Below are positions 33,650 to 43,144 of a DNA stretch of 64,000 nt, in pieces. The DNA is from Chromatiales bacterium (lineage in GTDB: Bacteria > Pseudomonadota > Gammaproteobacteria > Chromatiales > Chromatiaceae), in the NCBI GenBank assembly GCA_028278145.1, contig JANQEV010000077.1, positions 1 to 64,000 on the forward strand, read 5' to 3'. Under the pieces are notes generated by a model that was not told where the DNA came from, did no database searches, and saw nothing but the letters and a program-made list of their open reading frames with translations. The translations under genes and the position numbers were made by a program. Position 1 is the first letter of the stretch; each line of letters opens with the position of its first letter.

Positions 33650-34240
33650 ATTGCATCTATCATGTCAACGTACCATAAAAAGAAACGAACATACCCCAGC
33701 TCCCTTCTACATCGATACTACGACTTCCTTTTGCTATCACAACATTAGAGTACACCGACATGCCAGCTTTGCACATTATAAGTGTAACAATTTTTAACAT
33801 AAATTCCGTTTTATACTGAAACCGCCCTTTTACCTAGAAAGATTAGTTGAAGACACGTACAGGACTTACCGTCCCTCCTGTGGCCACAGTTTGTAACAAG
33901 AGATAGTATCCAACTGTCAAATTGCACCAGCCTTGAAGATATTAACAAAAACCCCTCTGCCCAAGCTCACTATATTTATCACCTCAATTGTATAAAACTT
34001 ACACGCTCTAATCCTCGCATCTATTCATTTTGAAAGTTAACGTGACAGTAGTGAAACAACATAGTTCTTTCATGTAAACAGCCAGCAAGAATGGCCCCTC
34101 TGCTTCTTGACACACCTCAGCGGAACACATAGTCTACATTGCATCGTATTCAAAAGATTATCCCACGCATTCAAAGTTATGGCACTCCGCAAAATGCAAT
34201 ATGTCGGCGCTTTATAGAAAACGATAGAAGGCAATAAGAG
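33650..34240. other. Intergenic stretch without a recognisable gene
   Basis: About 590 AT-rich bases between the divergent glycosyltransferase genes. I see no protein-like frame, tRNA or terminator. It presumably holds the promoters of both sides, but no box is good enough to name. Confidence 0.5.
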
Positions 34241-34423
34241 ATGACTAAAGCAACCGAGCAGCCAGTCGACCTAATTCACTTTCTCAAAGGCTGGCATTCA
34301 ATACAGATATTAGAACCAAATAACCTTTTATTAGCTTCCCCTCATGTGACAATAACAGCAGAAAAGAACACCACATCAGCCAAGAAATATTCACAACAAT
34401 CAGAACAGGCCTTCAACATTTGA
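34241..34423 (+). CDS. Possible 60-residue protein before a glycosyltransferase
   Basis: A frame MTKATEQPVDLIHFLKGWHSIQ... ending at 34423, just before the ATG of the glycosyltransferase at 34429. AAGG stands nine bases before the ATG. The first half looks protein-like (LIHFLKGWHSIQILEP), the rest is Ser/Thr/Gln-rich. It could be a leader peptide or chance. No homologue recognised. Confidence 0.3.
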   Translation: MTKATEQPVDLIHFLKGWHSIQILEPNNLLLASPHVTITAEKNTTSAKKYSQQSEQAFNI

Positions 34424-34428
34424 ATGTC

Positions 34429-35631
34429 ATGAGGCATGGCGAAACACAGAGAAAGCCTATCCGTGTGCTACACCTCATAAGCAAGTACGCAAAAATCTCT
34501 GGCCCTGAGCAACTCGTTCTTAGCCTTGCGACCAAGTGCAATGCGCAGAAATATAAATCACACGTAGCCCTTATTGATTTAGGGCAATACAAAGAGAAAA
34601 GCCTTATTGAAAGGGAATTCACCTCTTCCAGCCATCTTCAATTCATTCCCTGGAGTAAACATCGACTTTGGACCGATGGGATCAGTACATTGAAGCAACT
34701 CATCCTAGAAAAAGAAATCCAAATCATCCACTCTCACGACATTCCCTCTAATCTTCTAACCATACTGGCCACACTGAATAATAAAATCATCCGAATCAGT
34801 AGCCGCCACGGCTACTTAAGAAAGCCGTTTCGCTTTCGGCTAATCAGCTTACTTGACGACATGTTAGTCTTGTTCTTTAACCGAATTATCGTGGGATCGG
34901 AATGGGTGATTAGAAACAACCTGCGGCATGTCCCTACGAACCGCCTCGCAGTCATTCCAAATGCAATTACACTAAGTCCTGATCAACAACATTGCGATGT
35001 GGCAGAGCTGAGGGAATCACTGCACGTAACACCATCCGATTTAATCCTAACAACCATTGGCCGACTTTCCTCCGAGAAAGGCCATGAAGTCCTTCTTGAT
35101 GTTATGCCGACAGTGTTGAAACAGTTTCCCTTCACACACTTATTTATTGTTGGCGAAGGGCCACTGCGTCCAAGACTGGAACATCTTGTGCAGGAACGTG
35201 GCCTCACAAACAACGTACACATAACTGGCCACATGCCAGAGATTCAAGGTATCCTCGAACTTTCTGATGTCTATATCCAACCCTCCATATTCGAGAGCCT
35301 ACCTCTGACAGTTCTCGAAGCGATGGCTCATGCAAAGCCTGTAGTGTGCACCGATGTAGGAGGTATCCACGAAGCAGTTAATAACGGACTAAACGGCCTA
35401 TTGGTGCCTGCCAGGAACCCCAGCGCACTCGCCTCCGCAATCGTGCATCTCCTAGAGAATCCCGCTGTCCGTTCATCAATGGGCGAAGCAGCAAAGGCAA
35501 CCATTGAGAAAAAATTCTCAGAAGAAGAATACATTGAAAAACACCAGCACATGTATGAGGAAGTGTTTCAAAAACTCTCACAAAAACGCCGTGACTATTC
35601 GGATCGCCACCCGAATAAGATGAATAGTTAG
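34429..35631 (+). CDS. Glycosyltransferase family 4
   Basis: About 400 residues. GT-B: RVLHLISKYAKISGPEQLVLSLA at the start, SSRHGYLRKPFRF and NRLAVIPNAITL in the middle, then LTTIGRLSSEKGHEVLLD, FIVGEGPLRPRLEHLV, DVYIQPSIFESLPLTVLEAMAHAKPVV (E-x7-E with F-E-S-L-P-L) and NGLNGLLVPARNPSALASAI; motifs are given in short pieces. These are the retaining GT4 signatures. The ATG at 34429 is preferred over TTG 34420. It is 14 bases before the methyltransferase gene, and both are probably in one unit. Confidence 0.9.
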   Translation: MRHGETQRKPIRVLHLISKYAKISGPEQLVLSLATKCNAQKYKSHVALIDLGQYKEKSLIEREFTSSSHLQFIPWSKHRLWTDGISTLKQLILEKEIQIIHSHDIPSNLLTILATLNNKIIRISSRHGYLRKPFRFRLISLLDDMLVLFFNRIIVGSEWVIRNNLRHVPTNRLAVIPNAITLSPDQQHCDVAELRESLHVTPSDLILTTIGRLSSEKGHEVLLDVMPTVLKQFPFTHLFIVGEGPLRPRLEHLVQERGLTNNVHITGHMPEIQGILELSDVYIQPSIFESLPLTVLEAMAHAKPVVCTDVGGIHEAVNNGLNGLLVPARNPSALASAIVHLLENPAVRSSMGEAAKATIEKKFSEEEYIEKHQHMYEEVFQKLSQKRRDYSDRHPNKMNS

Positions 35632-35645
35632 CCACCCAATCCGAT

Positions 35646-36593
35646 ATGCTTAACATTCACCATATACTTCAATGCCCCGATTGCCAAAACCCCATACACA
35701 CAAAGGCGAATAACTATCACTGCCTTGCCTGTAATCGTGAATTTGATGTAGAAGAAGGAATCCCCGTTCTACTCCCCAAGAATTTCTCAGGGGAAGAAGC
35801 TGCCGAGGCCGACTTTCACTCTGCGATTGCAGCCTCCTGGGAAGAAGAAAACCAGATGGAATCTGAGCACGTTAGAAGTGTCCACATGCGATTCCTTGCC
35901 CATCTCTTTGAGCTAAAACAAGACTCGTTGATCCTTGAGGTTGGTTGTGGGACAGGTTGGGACGGAATCCAACTTGCCAGACGAGGTATGCAGGTAGTGG
36001 AGACCGACATCTCGGTAGGTATGCTGCAAGTTGCCAACATGACAGCAACCCGAGAAGGTTTCCATGAGCGTGTCTGCCACATTGGCGCAACTGCAGATAC
36101 TCTACCCTTTGCAGACGAATCCTTTGACGCAGTGTTCTGTGCTGCTGCACTGCATCATTTTGATGATCCAGCCTGTTATCTCAGAGAAATGCACAGAATC
36201 ATCAAGGTTGGCGGCCTCGTCGTAATAGGCGCTGAACCAAGTGGTTGGTTTGGAGTACTGCTCCGCCGTTATTTAGGACTTAAAAAGGTACTCTCTAGTG
36301 CCCAGCATGCACCTGGTGATGAGTCTGCCCACGGCTTCTCGCCAAAAAAATTTCGACAACTCGCCACCTCAGCAGGGCTAGATGTGGTAGCAATCCAAGC
36401 TGACTGGTATAGCATCGGGTTTGCTCACTATGCTATTGGTCCTATCTCTAAACTCCTCAGACTTAAACATCGACCACCTATTCCACTTGGAATTGAAAGG
36501 TTCTTAATCAGTTTTGACAAACTTATAGCGCGTATTCCTCTCGCGCAACACGTGCCTTGGCTATGCAGCCTGATCGCCGTACGCAAACACTGA
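35646..36593 (+). CDS. Methyltransferase with N-terminal zinc ribbon
   Basis: 315 residues. The first ~40 carry CPDC and CLAC (LQCPDCQNPIHTKANNYHC..), a Trm112-like zinc ribbon followed by FDVEEGIPVLLP. The SAM domain has LILEVGCGTGWDGIQLA, then VVETDIS, then FDAVFCAAALHHFDDP and KVGGLVVIGAEPSGW. The tail contains more hydrophobic helices. Related proteins methylate sugars or lipids. It is convergent with the Wza-like gene and probably co-transcribed with the GT4. Confidence 0.85.
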   Translation: MLNIHHILQCPDCQNPIHTKANNYHCLACNREFDVEEGIPVLLPKNFSGEEAAEADFHSAIAASWEEENQMESEHVRSVHMRFLAHLFELKQDSLILEVGCGTGWDGIQLARRGMQVVETDISVGMLQVANMTATREGFHERVCHIGATADTLPFADESFDAVFCAAALHHFDDPACYLREMHRIIKVGGLVVIGAEPSGWFGVLLRRYLGLKKVLSSAQHAPGDESAHGFSPKKFRQLATSAGLDVVAIQADWYSIGFAHYAIGPISKLLRLKHRPPIPLGIERFLISFDKLIARIPLAQHVPWLCSLIAVRKH

Positions 36594-36628
36594 CATGTGA
36601 GACGTTCCCTGTGTCTTTAAATCTTTCA

Positions 36629-37531
36629 TTATCGATCTGTTTTGACCTCATATACGAACGAAAAGCCGAAATTGCGATATATGGGCAGAATATTATTGAA
36701 ATAACGATCAAAGAATTGTGCCAGTGATGCAATCGTTGTCTGGGGGACATAGACAATATCAAATGGCTCCAGATAGAGATCATGCCGCATGGTCTTGTTG
36801 ATACTCGTTGACAGGCATTGTGCAGCACCAAAACCACCTGTCTTTTTAATTGGGGATGCAGAGCATTCTGCGCGATCAACGCTAGCATACTTATCTCTGT
36901 CTTTTTGCAACAGGGTCTTAAGATCTATTTTTATAAATTGCGGGCTCTTATTTGGCTTATATCTGAGAATCACCACACCATTCTGCAACGCATCCGGCGT
37001 AAACCCTCCCCGCTTGAGGATCGCCTGGAGCGCTGTTACTCCAGGTGTGATTTCCATCTCACCTGGAGACTCAACCTCGCCACCTACAAAGATCTTTGGT
37101 GGCGAAATCTTCAAGGCAATAACGGCAATTTCAGGCTGCAGAATTATATCCGTATAGGCTTTTACTAGCTGGCGTTTAAGTTCACTGGGGGAGATACCGG
37201 CAGCCACTATTTCAGGAATGAGCTGCAATGAAATTTTGCCGTCAGGACGTACTATTACCTCTTGGTTTAACTCTGGATTGTAGAAAAACTTTATATCTAA
37301 AACATCTGAAATCTGAATGAGATAGGGTGGAAGTTTTTTCATGCCATAATGCGTCCCCCCATCTTCAGAAACATAAGCAGCCACAGGCATGGCATGCTTG
37401 CCAAGAGCAGGTCTACCCGAGTAAATATTTGTCTGATTGTGCTTTACGCCATTTACTGCATTGCATCCACTAAGCACAGATAGTGCTATGGTGAAAAGCA
37501 GGCAAATCCGTAAATTGAGCGTAGCTCGCAA
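36629..37531 (-). CDS. Wza/GumB-like polysaccharide export lipoprotein
   Basis: 300 residues with a lipoprotein signal (LFTIALSVLSGC, lipid on Cys23). The Poly_export domain is clear (YLIQISDVLDIKFFYNPELNQEVIVRPDGKISLQLI..), then an SLBB-like domain (PPKIFVGGEVESPGEMEITPGVTALQAIL). A 30-residue stretch between KDRDKYASVDRAECSAS and MRHDLYLEPFDIVYVP carries two cysteines and is longer than usual. It forms the outer-membrane channel of Wzy- or ABC-type export. Start: TTG at 37531 with AGGAG 8-9 bases ahead. Wzz and CpsD-like partners lie at 43-45 kb, not next to it. Confidence 0.87.
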   Translation of the reverse strand: MRATLNLRICLLFTIALSVLSGCNAVNGVKHNQTNIYSGRPALGKHAMPVAAYVSEDGGTHYGMKKLPPYLIQISDVLDIKFFYNPELNQEVIVRPDGKISLQLIPEIVAAGISPSELKRQLVKAYTDIILQPEIAVIALKISPPKIFVGGEVESPGEMEITPGVTALQAILKRGGFTPDALQNGVVILRYKPNKSPQFIKIDLKTLLQKDRDKYASVDRAECSASPIKKTGGFGAAQCLSTSINKTMRHDLYLEPFDIVYVPQTTIASLAQFFDRYFNNILPIYRNFGFSFVYEVKTDR

Positions 37532-37792
37532 ACCCTTATCTCCTACATCCTACAAATAATCGCGCTTGAAGAGTAAATATATATATGGCAAACAACACCC
37601 ATATCTTTTCTAGGGTGGACCCGCTACAATACACTATCTTGTTAATATCTAACAACACTTTCTTATATAAATAACGATTGCCAAATCAGAAGCAGCCAGA
37701 CAACTCACCTGACCGAAAAGCAAGATAGAGGTTAGCAGTATGTTTATCGTCAAAAGTCCTGTACGCGCTATCGACCAAAGTACTATGGCAAC

Positions 37793-38968
37793 ATGAAAGC
37801 TGCCGTTCTTGATCACCTGAGGAAAATTCCGCAGTACACGCGCCATGCTCGACATGCACGTTCTGTTATCCAGCATGGGAACATCCGCAAGTGGAGCAAT
37901 CTTATTCGCGTGGAGATTGAACGAAAACTCCGCCGTATTGAGGTGAAAGGGCACCCCTATCTGCTGATTATTGACCCTTGTAACTACTGTAACCTACGTT
38001 GCCCGCTCTGCCCCACCGGAGTCAAAGACCTAGGGCGAAAACAATCCATCATGTCATTTGACGACTTTAAACGTTACTTTGACCCCCACATCCCCTATCT
38101 CTTTGAGGCTTATCTGCATAATTGGGGGGAATCCCTGATCAATAAGGAAACATATAGATTTATTCAATATGCACAGGAGAATAATGTAGGCACAAACCTG
38201 AGCTCGAACCTTGTAACGCTCAGCTCAGATGATATCAACAACATCCTTGACTCAGGACTTGAGTATTTGGTGGCATCTCTTGATGGAGTCACTGCTGAAT
38301 CCTACAAACAATACCGCGTTCGAGGGAATTTCGATCGTGTTGTCCATAACATTAGTGAACTACTTCGCCGGCGAAATCTCAGAAAGCTCAAGACACCGAT
38401 AATAGAGTGGCAATTTATTATCATGAAACATAATCTCCACGAAGTTGCCGAGGCTGAACGACTGGCAAAAAAACTTGGCGTTGATCTGCTCCGTTTCATA
38501 CCTGCTGGTATACCCTTTGACTTCCAGAATAAACAAGAGTTGATTGAACAGATGTTTCCACCCGCCAGTGAAGAGACTGATATCCCTGATGGTGCAAGGA
38601 ACCCACTTACACCTATCCAAAAACCCGGACCCTGTTTTTATCTATACCGTTCCATGGTTATTAATACCGATGGCGGAATATCACCTTGCTGTGAGGTCTA
38701 TAGAAAAAATAGTGACTTTGCAGATCTTAATGACATAGAAATCGATACTGGACGTATCTGGAATAACGAGATGTACCGTTCAGCACGTGCACAATTCTCA
38801 CATCAGAACCCCACATCTAAAACAGCTACAATATGTGATGGTTGTGAGATCTTTTCAAGACCCAGTAACAAACAGGTGACCCAACGATCACCGTTAGAAA
38901 ATATATCTGTTATTACTGAAGAACCAGGTTCCAGCCAGCCCCAATCACCAAAGAGGCGCCACCAATGA
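37793..38968 (+). CDS. Radical SAM/SPASM protein
   Basis: 391 residues. Cluster motif C-x3-C-x2-C is in CNLRCPLC (Cys66, Cys70, Cys73), in the sequence DPCNYCNLRCPLCPTG. Later segments (YLHNWGESLINKETYRFIQYA, YLVASLDGVTAESYKQYR) are typical for the radical SAM barrel. A SPASM-type auxiliary cluster region near the C-terminus has PGPCFYLYRS, GGISPCCEVYRK and ATICDGCEIF. Substrates may be a peptide, a sugar or a glycan intermediate. Its stop overlaps the nucleotidyltransferase start by four bases (ATGA). Confidence 0.87.
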   Translation: MKAAVLDHLRKIPQYTRHARHARSVIQHGNIRKWSNLIRVEIERKLRRIEVKGHPYLLIIDPCNYCNLRCPLCPTGVKDLGRKQSIMSFDDFKRYFDPHIPYLFEAYLHNWGESLINKETYRFIQYAQENNVGTNLSSNLVTLSSDDINNILDSGLEYLVASLDGVTAESYKQYRVRGNFDRVVHNISELLRRRNLRKLKTPIIEWQFIIMKHNLHEVAEAERLAKKLGVDLLRFIPAGIPFDFQNKQELIEQMFPPASEETDIPDGARNPLTPIQKPGPCFYLYRSMVINTDGGISPCCEVYRKNSDFADLNDIEIDTGRIWNNEMYRSARAQFSHQNPTSKTATICDGCEIFSRPSNKQVTQRSPLENISVITEEPGSSQPQSPKRRHQ

Positions 38969-39675
38969 AAGCCGTGATTCTCGCCGGAGGCAAGGGCACT
39001 CGTCTACGTCCATTCACTTCAGTCCTACCCAAGCCATTAATGCCAATAGGCGACTATCCAATCCTGGAAATCCTGATTCGGCAACTAAAACACTACGGTA
39101 TTACAGAGATCATCATAGCCGTTGGATATCTAGCTCCTCTGATTGAGACATACTGTAAAAATGGTGAACGTTGGGGAGTATCCATTACTTATTCACATGA
39201 ACTGGAGCCACTTGGAACAGCTGGCCCTCTCTCACTTCTTGGAGAGGTCGATGAGACATTACTGGTTTTAAACGGTGACCTGCTTACAGATCTCAATTTC
39301 AATCATATGGTACAATTCCATAAACAACAGCAGGCAACCGTTACTGTTGGTATGTTTGAACGACCTGTTGAGATGAGCCTGGGTATCTTAAAAACAGACG
39401 CAAACAACAATATTACAGACTACATTGAAAAACCAACGATCCAGTACGATGTCAGTATGGGGATATATTTACTTGAACCTAGTGTAATGGAGCTATTGCC
39501 ACACTCCGAATACTGTGACTTCCCCGATTTAATCTTAAAGCTGGTCAAGACAGAAGAGAAAGTTATAGGTTACAAGGGTGCCAGTACCTGGCTGGATATA
39601 GGGCGTCCAGATGACTATCAACTTGCAATAGACCAGTTTGATCAACTCAAAGATTTATTCTGGTTTGAAAACTAA
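38965..39675 (+). CDS. Sugar-phosphate nucleotidyltransferase
   Basis: 236 residues, GT-A Rossmann-like nucleotidyltransferase: start KAVILAGGKGTRLRPFT, VLPKPLMPIGDYPILE, LVLNGDLLTDLNF, and STWLDIGRPDDYQLA. These are typical of enzymes that activate hexose- or heptose-1-phosphates with NTPs. Without a structure the nucleotide cannot be told; related proteins make GDP- or dTDP-sugars. It begins inside the SPASM gene's stop and overlaps the next reading frame, so the unit is tightly coupled. Confidence 0.88.
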   Translation: MKAVILAGGKGTRLRPFTSVLPKPLMPIGDYPILEILIRQLKHYGITEIIIAVGYLAPLIETYCKNGERWGVSITYSHELEPLGTAGPLSLLGEVDETLLVLNGDLLTDLNFNHMVQFHKQQQATVTVGMFERPVEMSLGILKTDANNNITDYIEKPTIQYDVSMGIYLLEPSVMELLPHSEYCDFPDLILKLVKTEEKVIGYKGASTWLDIGRPDDYQLAIDQFDQLKDLFWFEN

Positions 39676-40639
39676 AACAGCAACCGCACTCGTTCTTGGT
39701 ATCGCCAGCATGACTGGCGGGCATCTTGCCGAAGCATTAATAAAGCTTGGCTATACAGTTCATGGAGCAAAGCGTGCCAACAGCTGTATGAAGAACCTGA
39801 GCGGTATTACTGACGAGTTGACTCTACATGATATTGAATTGCTCGATATCTCAACTCTGCAGCAGCTGCTCAGCACCATTCAACCAGATCAGATCTACAT
39901 GCTGATATCTGCACCTCAGTCAGCATCCATCGAAATACTATCCGAGATCAATCTGAAAGGCACATGGTCTCTTCTTGAATCGATGAGGCTTACAGGCTGC
40001 CAGGGACGTCTCGTCTTTATTGGGTCCAGTGCCATATATGGAGTTACCCCCGCTGGCGAAAACAGACCAGTTGATGAAGAAACGCCACCTAAACCGACAA
40101 GTGATTATGGACTTGCAAAACTCCTCCAGGAGGAACTGGTCAGGCATTACAGTCAATTCAACCTCTCAGCAGTACTAGCTCGACCATCCAATCTCATCGG
40201 ACCTCATCAGCGATCTGGATTGGTCTGCAGTGATTATGCTGAAAAAATCATCCGGATTGAAAGAGGTGAACAAAAACCTGTCCTGACTGTACATGGACAT
40301 GAGAATATCAGAGACTTCCTGGATGTTCGTGATGCTGTCAGCGCCTATATTGCACTTGCTGAACAAGGTACTGATGGTGAAATTTATAATGTGAGCTCTG
40401 GAGTAGGATGGACTATCAATCATACAATAAGCCAACTGGCAAACCTAAGCCATATACCATTACAAACGGAATTTATTTCTGATGGTAGTGCAAACTGCCA
40501 AATATGCAGTAATGATAAAATCAGATCAGAACTAGGATGGAAACCAATGATACCATTAGAACAGAGCTTGCAGGATCAGCTGAATCATCAGCGCAGTAGA
40601 CACACATCAAATCAACTTTCTGAACCACAACTCAAGTAA
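39665..40639 (+). CDS. NAD(P)-dependent sugar epimerase/reductase (extended SDR, RMD-like)
   Basis: About 324 residues. Rossmann start TALVLGIASMTGGHLAEALIKLG (the third Gly is less canonical), SSAIYGVTP and YGLAKLLQEEL for the catalytic Ser/Tyr/Lys, then LARPSNLIGPHQ. Similar to GDP-6-deoxy-mannose reductases and dehydratases. No suitable ATG exists near the start. TTG at 39665 (inside the previous stop) or TTG at 39638 are the options, neither with a strong ribosome site. It lies 4 bases before the LegB-like gene. Confidence 0.82.
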   Translation: MKTKTATALVLGIASMTGGHLAEALIKLGYTVHGAKRANSCMKNLSGITDELTLHDIELLDISTLQQLLSTIQPDQIYMLISAPQSASIEILSEINLKGTWSLLESMRLTGCQGRLVFIGSSAIYGVTPAGENRPVDEETPPKPTSDYGLAKLLQEELVRHYSQFNLSAVLARPSNLIGPHQRSGLVCSDYAEKIIRIERGEQKPVLTVHGHENIRDFLDVRDAVSAYIALAEQGTDGEIYNVSSGVGWTINHTISQLANLSHIPLQTEFISDGSANCQICSNDKIRSELGWKPMIPLEQSLQDQLNHQRSRHTSNQLSEPQLK

Positions 40640-40643
40640 TCGT

Positions 40644-41633
40644 ATGAATTGGTCAAATAAAAAAGTTATTGTAACCGGAGCAGGCGGATTTATCGGCAGC
40701 CACTTATGTGAACGTTTGGTATCTGAAGGGGCAGAAGTAACCGCCTTTCTCAGATACACATCCACTCCCCACAACGGCCTGCTCAATCTACTTCCTGAGA
40801 ACATGGTAAATTCAATCAGAATAATACGTGGTGATCTCCGTGACCCAGATGCAGTTCAAAAAGCCTGTTACAAGCAAGATATCGTATTTCATCTTGGGGC
40901 ACTAATTGCTATCCCTTACTCCTACATCCATCCCACCGAAGTGGCAGAAGTAAACACCATGGGGACAATAAACCTGCTCAATGCAGCCAGACACAATGAT
41001 GTCGAACGAGTAATCCACACCTCAACCAGTGAAGTATATGGCACTGCAAAACGAGATTTAATAGATGAAAGCCACCCGTTGACAGGCCAGTCTCCATATA
41101 GCGCCAGCAAAATCGGAGCTGATGCCTTGGCTGAAGCCTACCAGCGTTCTTTTGGCCTGCCTGTTGCAACCATACGCCCATTCAATACTTATGGTCCACG
41201 TCAGTCAGGCCGGGCAGTTATACCGACAATCATCGGCCAGGCATTATCAGGTGATCAGGTTTGCCTGGGCTCTTTAAGCCCAACGCGTGATCTTAATTAC
41301 GTTACCGACACCGTGGAAGGCTATTTAGCAGTTGCTCAATGCGAACAGGCAATAGGTGAGGTAATTAATATAGGGAGCGGAAAAGAGATCAGCATTGGTG
41401 AACTTGCAAAACTGATCATTAAACGCATTGGCCGTGAGATCCCCGTCGTTAGTCAAACAGAACGTATGCGTCCACCTAACAGTGAAGTTTTTCGATTAAT
41501 CTGTGATGCTTCCAAAGCCAAACAGCTTGCTAATTGGGAACCTCAAGTCAGTCTTGAACAGGGCATTGATCAGGTAATCGACTTTATGCGAGCCCATCCA
41601 GGCTGGGTAATCACCAATGATTACCAGGTATAG
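40644..41633 (+). CDS. NAD-dependent 4,6-dehydratase, LegB-like
   Basis: 329 residues, extended SDR: VIVTGAGGFIGSHLCERL, IVFHLGALIAIPYSYIHPTE, VIHTSTSEVYGTAKRDLIDE, YSASKIGADALAEAY, ATIRPFNTYGPRQSGRAVIPT, all of which match the LegB-type UDP-sugar 4,6-dehydratase group used in legionaminic and related 2,4-diamino sugar pathways. Whether such a sugar is actually made cannot be said; no aminotransferase or NeuB-like synthase is in the window. It follows the RMD-like gene by 4 bases. Confidence 0.85.
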   Translation: MNWSNKKVIVTGAGGFIGSHLCERLVSEGAEVTAFLRYTSTPHNGLLNLLPENMVNSIRIIRGDLRDPDAVQKACYKQDIVFHLGALIAIPYSYIHPTEVAEVNTMGTINLLNAARHNDVERVIHTSTSEVYGTAKRDLIDESHPLTGQSPYSASKIGADALAEAYQRSFGLPVATIRPFNTYGPRQSGRAVIPTIIGQALSGDQVCLGSLSPTRDLNYVTDTVEGYLAVAQCEQAIGEVINIGSGKEISIGELAKLIIKRIGREIPVVSQTERMRPPNSEVFRLICDASKAKQLANWEPQVSLEQGIDQVIDFMRAHPGWVITNDYQV

Positions 41634-41691
41634 TCGTTGTATCTGCAGCAGTTACACAGAGCCAGACATCAAGGAGGCGGGTTAATAGACG

Positions 41692-43128
41692 ATGCGTGTC
41701 ATAACTCAAGTCAGTGGCGCAATTGCTTTTGCGGTAGTTTTTGTCGTTCTTTCCGTCTATATTGACCCGATAAAGGCGGCCGCAGTCATGTTTGGACTGA
41801 TTGCCGGAGCTGTCCTTTTTCTCTATCCTGAAATTGCCCTTATTTTGGCAGTTGCAACTATTCCTCTGGAGGGATTGGGACGAGTCACAGCATCTACCAG
41901 CTTAAATGTCATCTCTATTGCAAAGTTATTTGGTCTGATCGCTCTGCTGGGATGGATTTACCGCACCATACTGTATCGGGAAAAACCCCTGGTACCAAAA
42001 GAATTCCTGCTGTTGTGTCTTTTCTTGATCATTGGTGTTATCACCCTTTTCTATACCAGCGATCTGCCTCACGGAATGGCACGCACCATCAGTTTCTTTA
42101 GTACGTTTATCTTTTTTCTCCTGATAGTCAACTTAATACAATCCCATAAGTTACTTATAGAATGCATTGCCGCCCTGCTCATTGTCACAGCAGGAATTGG
42201 TGTATTTGCATTGATTCAAAGATACCTTCCACAGTACACGATCTTTAGCGTAACAGACACCGGTATTGATGCCATGGGCGTTTATTTAGATCTTTCTGAA
42301 CAGGCTATCATTGGAGAGGTCATCATGCGTAGCAGTGGCACAACAGGTAGTCCGCATGTTTACGCAGGCAATCTTCTGGTTGCTATCCCCCTCTACTTCT
42401 ATTTCATGCGTATAACAAATAATGTCTGGGTTAGATTTGCTTGTCTGGCGGGCTTAATTCTTGCGTTTATTAACCTCGTACTAACCCAAACTCGCGCTGG
42501 ATTGATAGCCTGTATCATTGCCTTGGCGATCCTCCTGTATAAGCGGGTAATAAAATTCAGCCCTCTATTAGTTTTGGGTGTAATTTGTGGAGTGATCATT
42601 GCAATCCCGCTACTCCCTGATACTGTTTACGCACGGTTATTTGACATTCAAAACTACACCGTTAAAGGCTCAGATACCCTCCAGGCAAGATTGCATTATT
42701 GGGAGTCCGGTTTAGAAATGCTCAAAGAAAACTGGCTATTTGGAATGGGAATCGGCAACTTCTCAGAACTGGCAAAATATCAACCACTAGCAACACCAGG
42801 GCATAGTTTTATGCATAACATCTATTTACAGATGTTTAATGAGGTGGGTATTTTTGGTCTGGCGACCCTACTTATCTTTTTTGTTGCTATATGGCGCAAC
42901 TTCGCTACTGCAGAACATCACTTCCACGCTATTGGACAACACAATCACGCCCTGCTTAGTAGCAGCCTGTTTGTCAGCTTTCTATCGATGTTAATACTGG
43001 GAATGTCGATCGACTTTCTCCACTTCGCCATAAAAGACTGGTGGTTTATTGTCGCTCTTTCCATATTCCTTAAAATGGAATCAGTAAGACTATACGGCTC
43101 TACCCATAAGCAGAGTTACGAACACTGA
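41692..43128 (+). CDS. O-antigen ligase/polymerase family protein (Wzy_C)
   Basis: 478 residues with about 10-12 hydrophobic segments. The large periplasmic loop and the Wzy_C signature (NWLFGMGIGNFSELAKYQP, HSFMHNIYLQMFNEVGIFGL) are seen, including the His of the HN motif. Members either join O-antigen to lipid A core or polymerise lipid-linked repeats. In a locus with Wzx, Wzz and Wza-like genes, polymerase is favoured. GGAGG is 13 bases before the ATG at 41692. It ends 17 bases before the convergent CpsD-like gene. Confidence 0.88.
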   Translation: MRVITQVSGAIAFAVVFVVLSVYIDPIKAAAVMFGLIAGAVLFLYPEIALILAVATIPLEGLGRVTASTSLNVISIAKLFGLIALLGWIYRTILYREKPLVPKEFLLLCLFLIIGVITLFYTSDLPHGMARTISFFSTFIFFLLIVNLIQSHKLLIECIAALLIVTAGIGVFALIQRYLPQYTIFSVTDTGIDAMGVYLDLSEQAIIGEVIMRSSGTTGSPHVYAGNLLVAIPLYFYFMRITNNVWVRFACLAGLILAFINLVLTQTRAGLIACIIALAILLYKRVIKFSPLLVLGVICGVIIAIPLLPDTVYARLFDIQNYTVKGSDTLQARLHYWESGLEMLKENWLFGMGIGNFSELAKYQPLATPGHSFMHNIYLQMFNEVGIFGLATLLIFFVAIWRNFATAEHHFHAIGQHNHALLSSSLFVSFLSMLILGMSIDFLHFAIKDWWFIVALSIFLKMESVRLYGSTHKQSYEH

Positions 43129-43144
43129 TTTTGAGAGCAGATTT

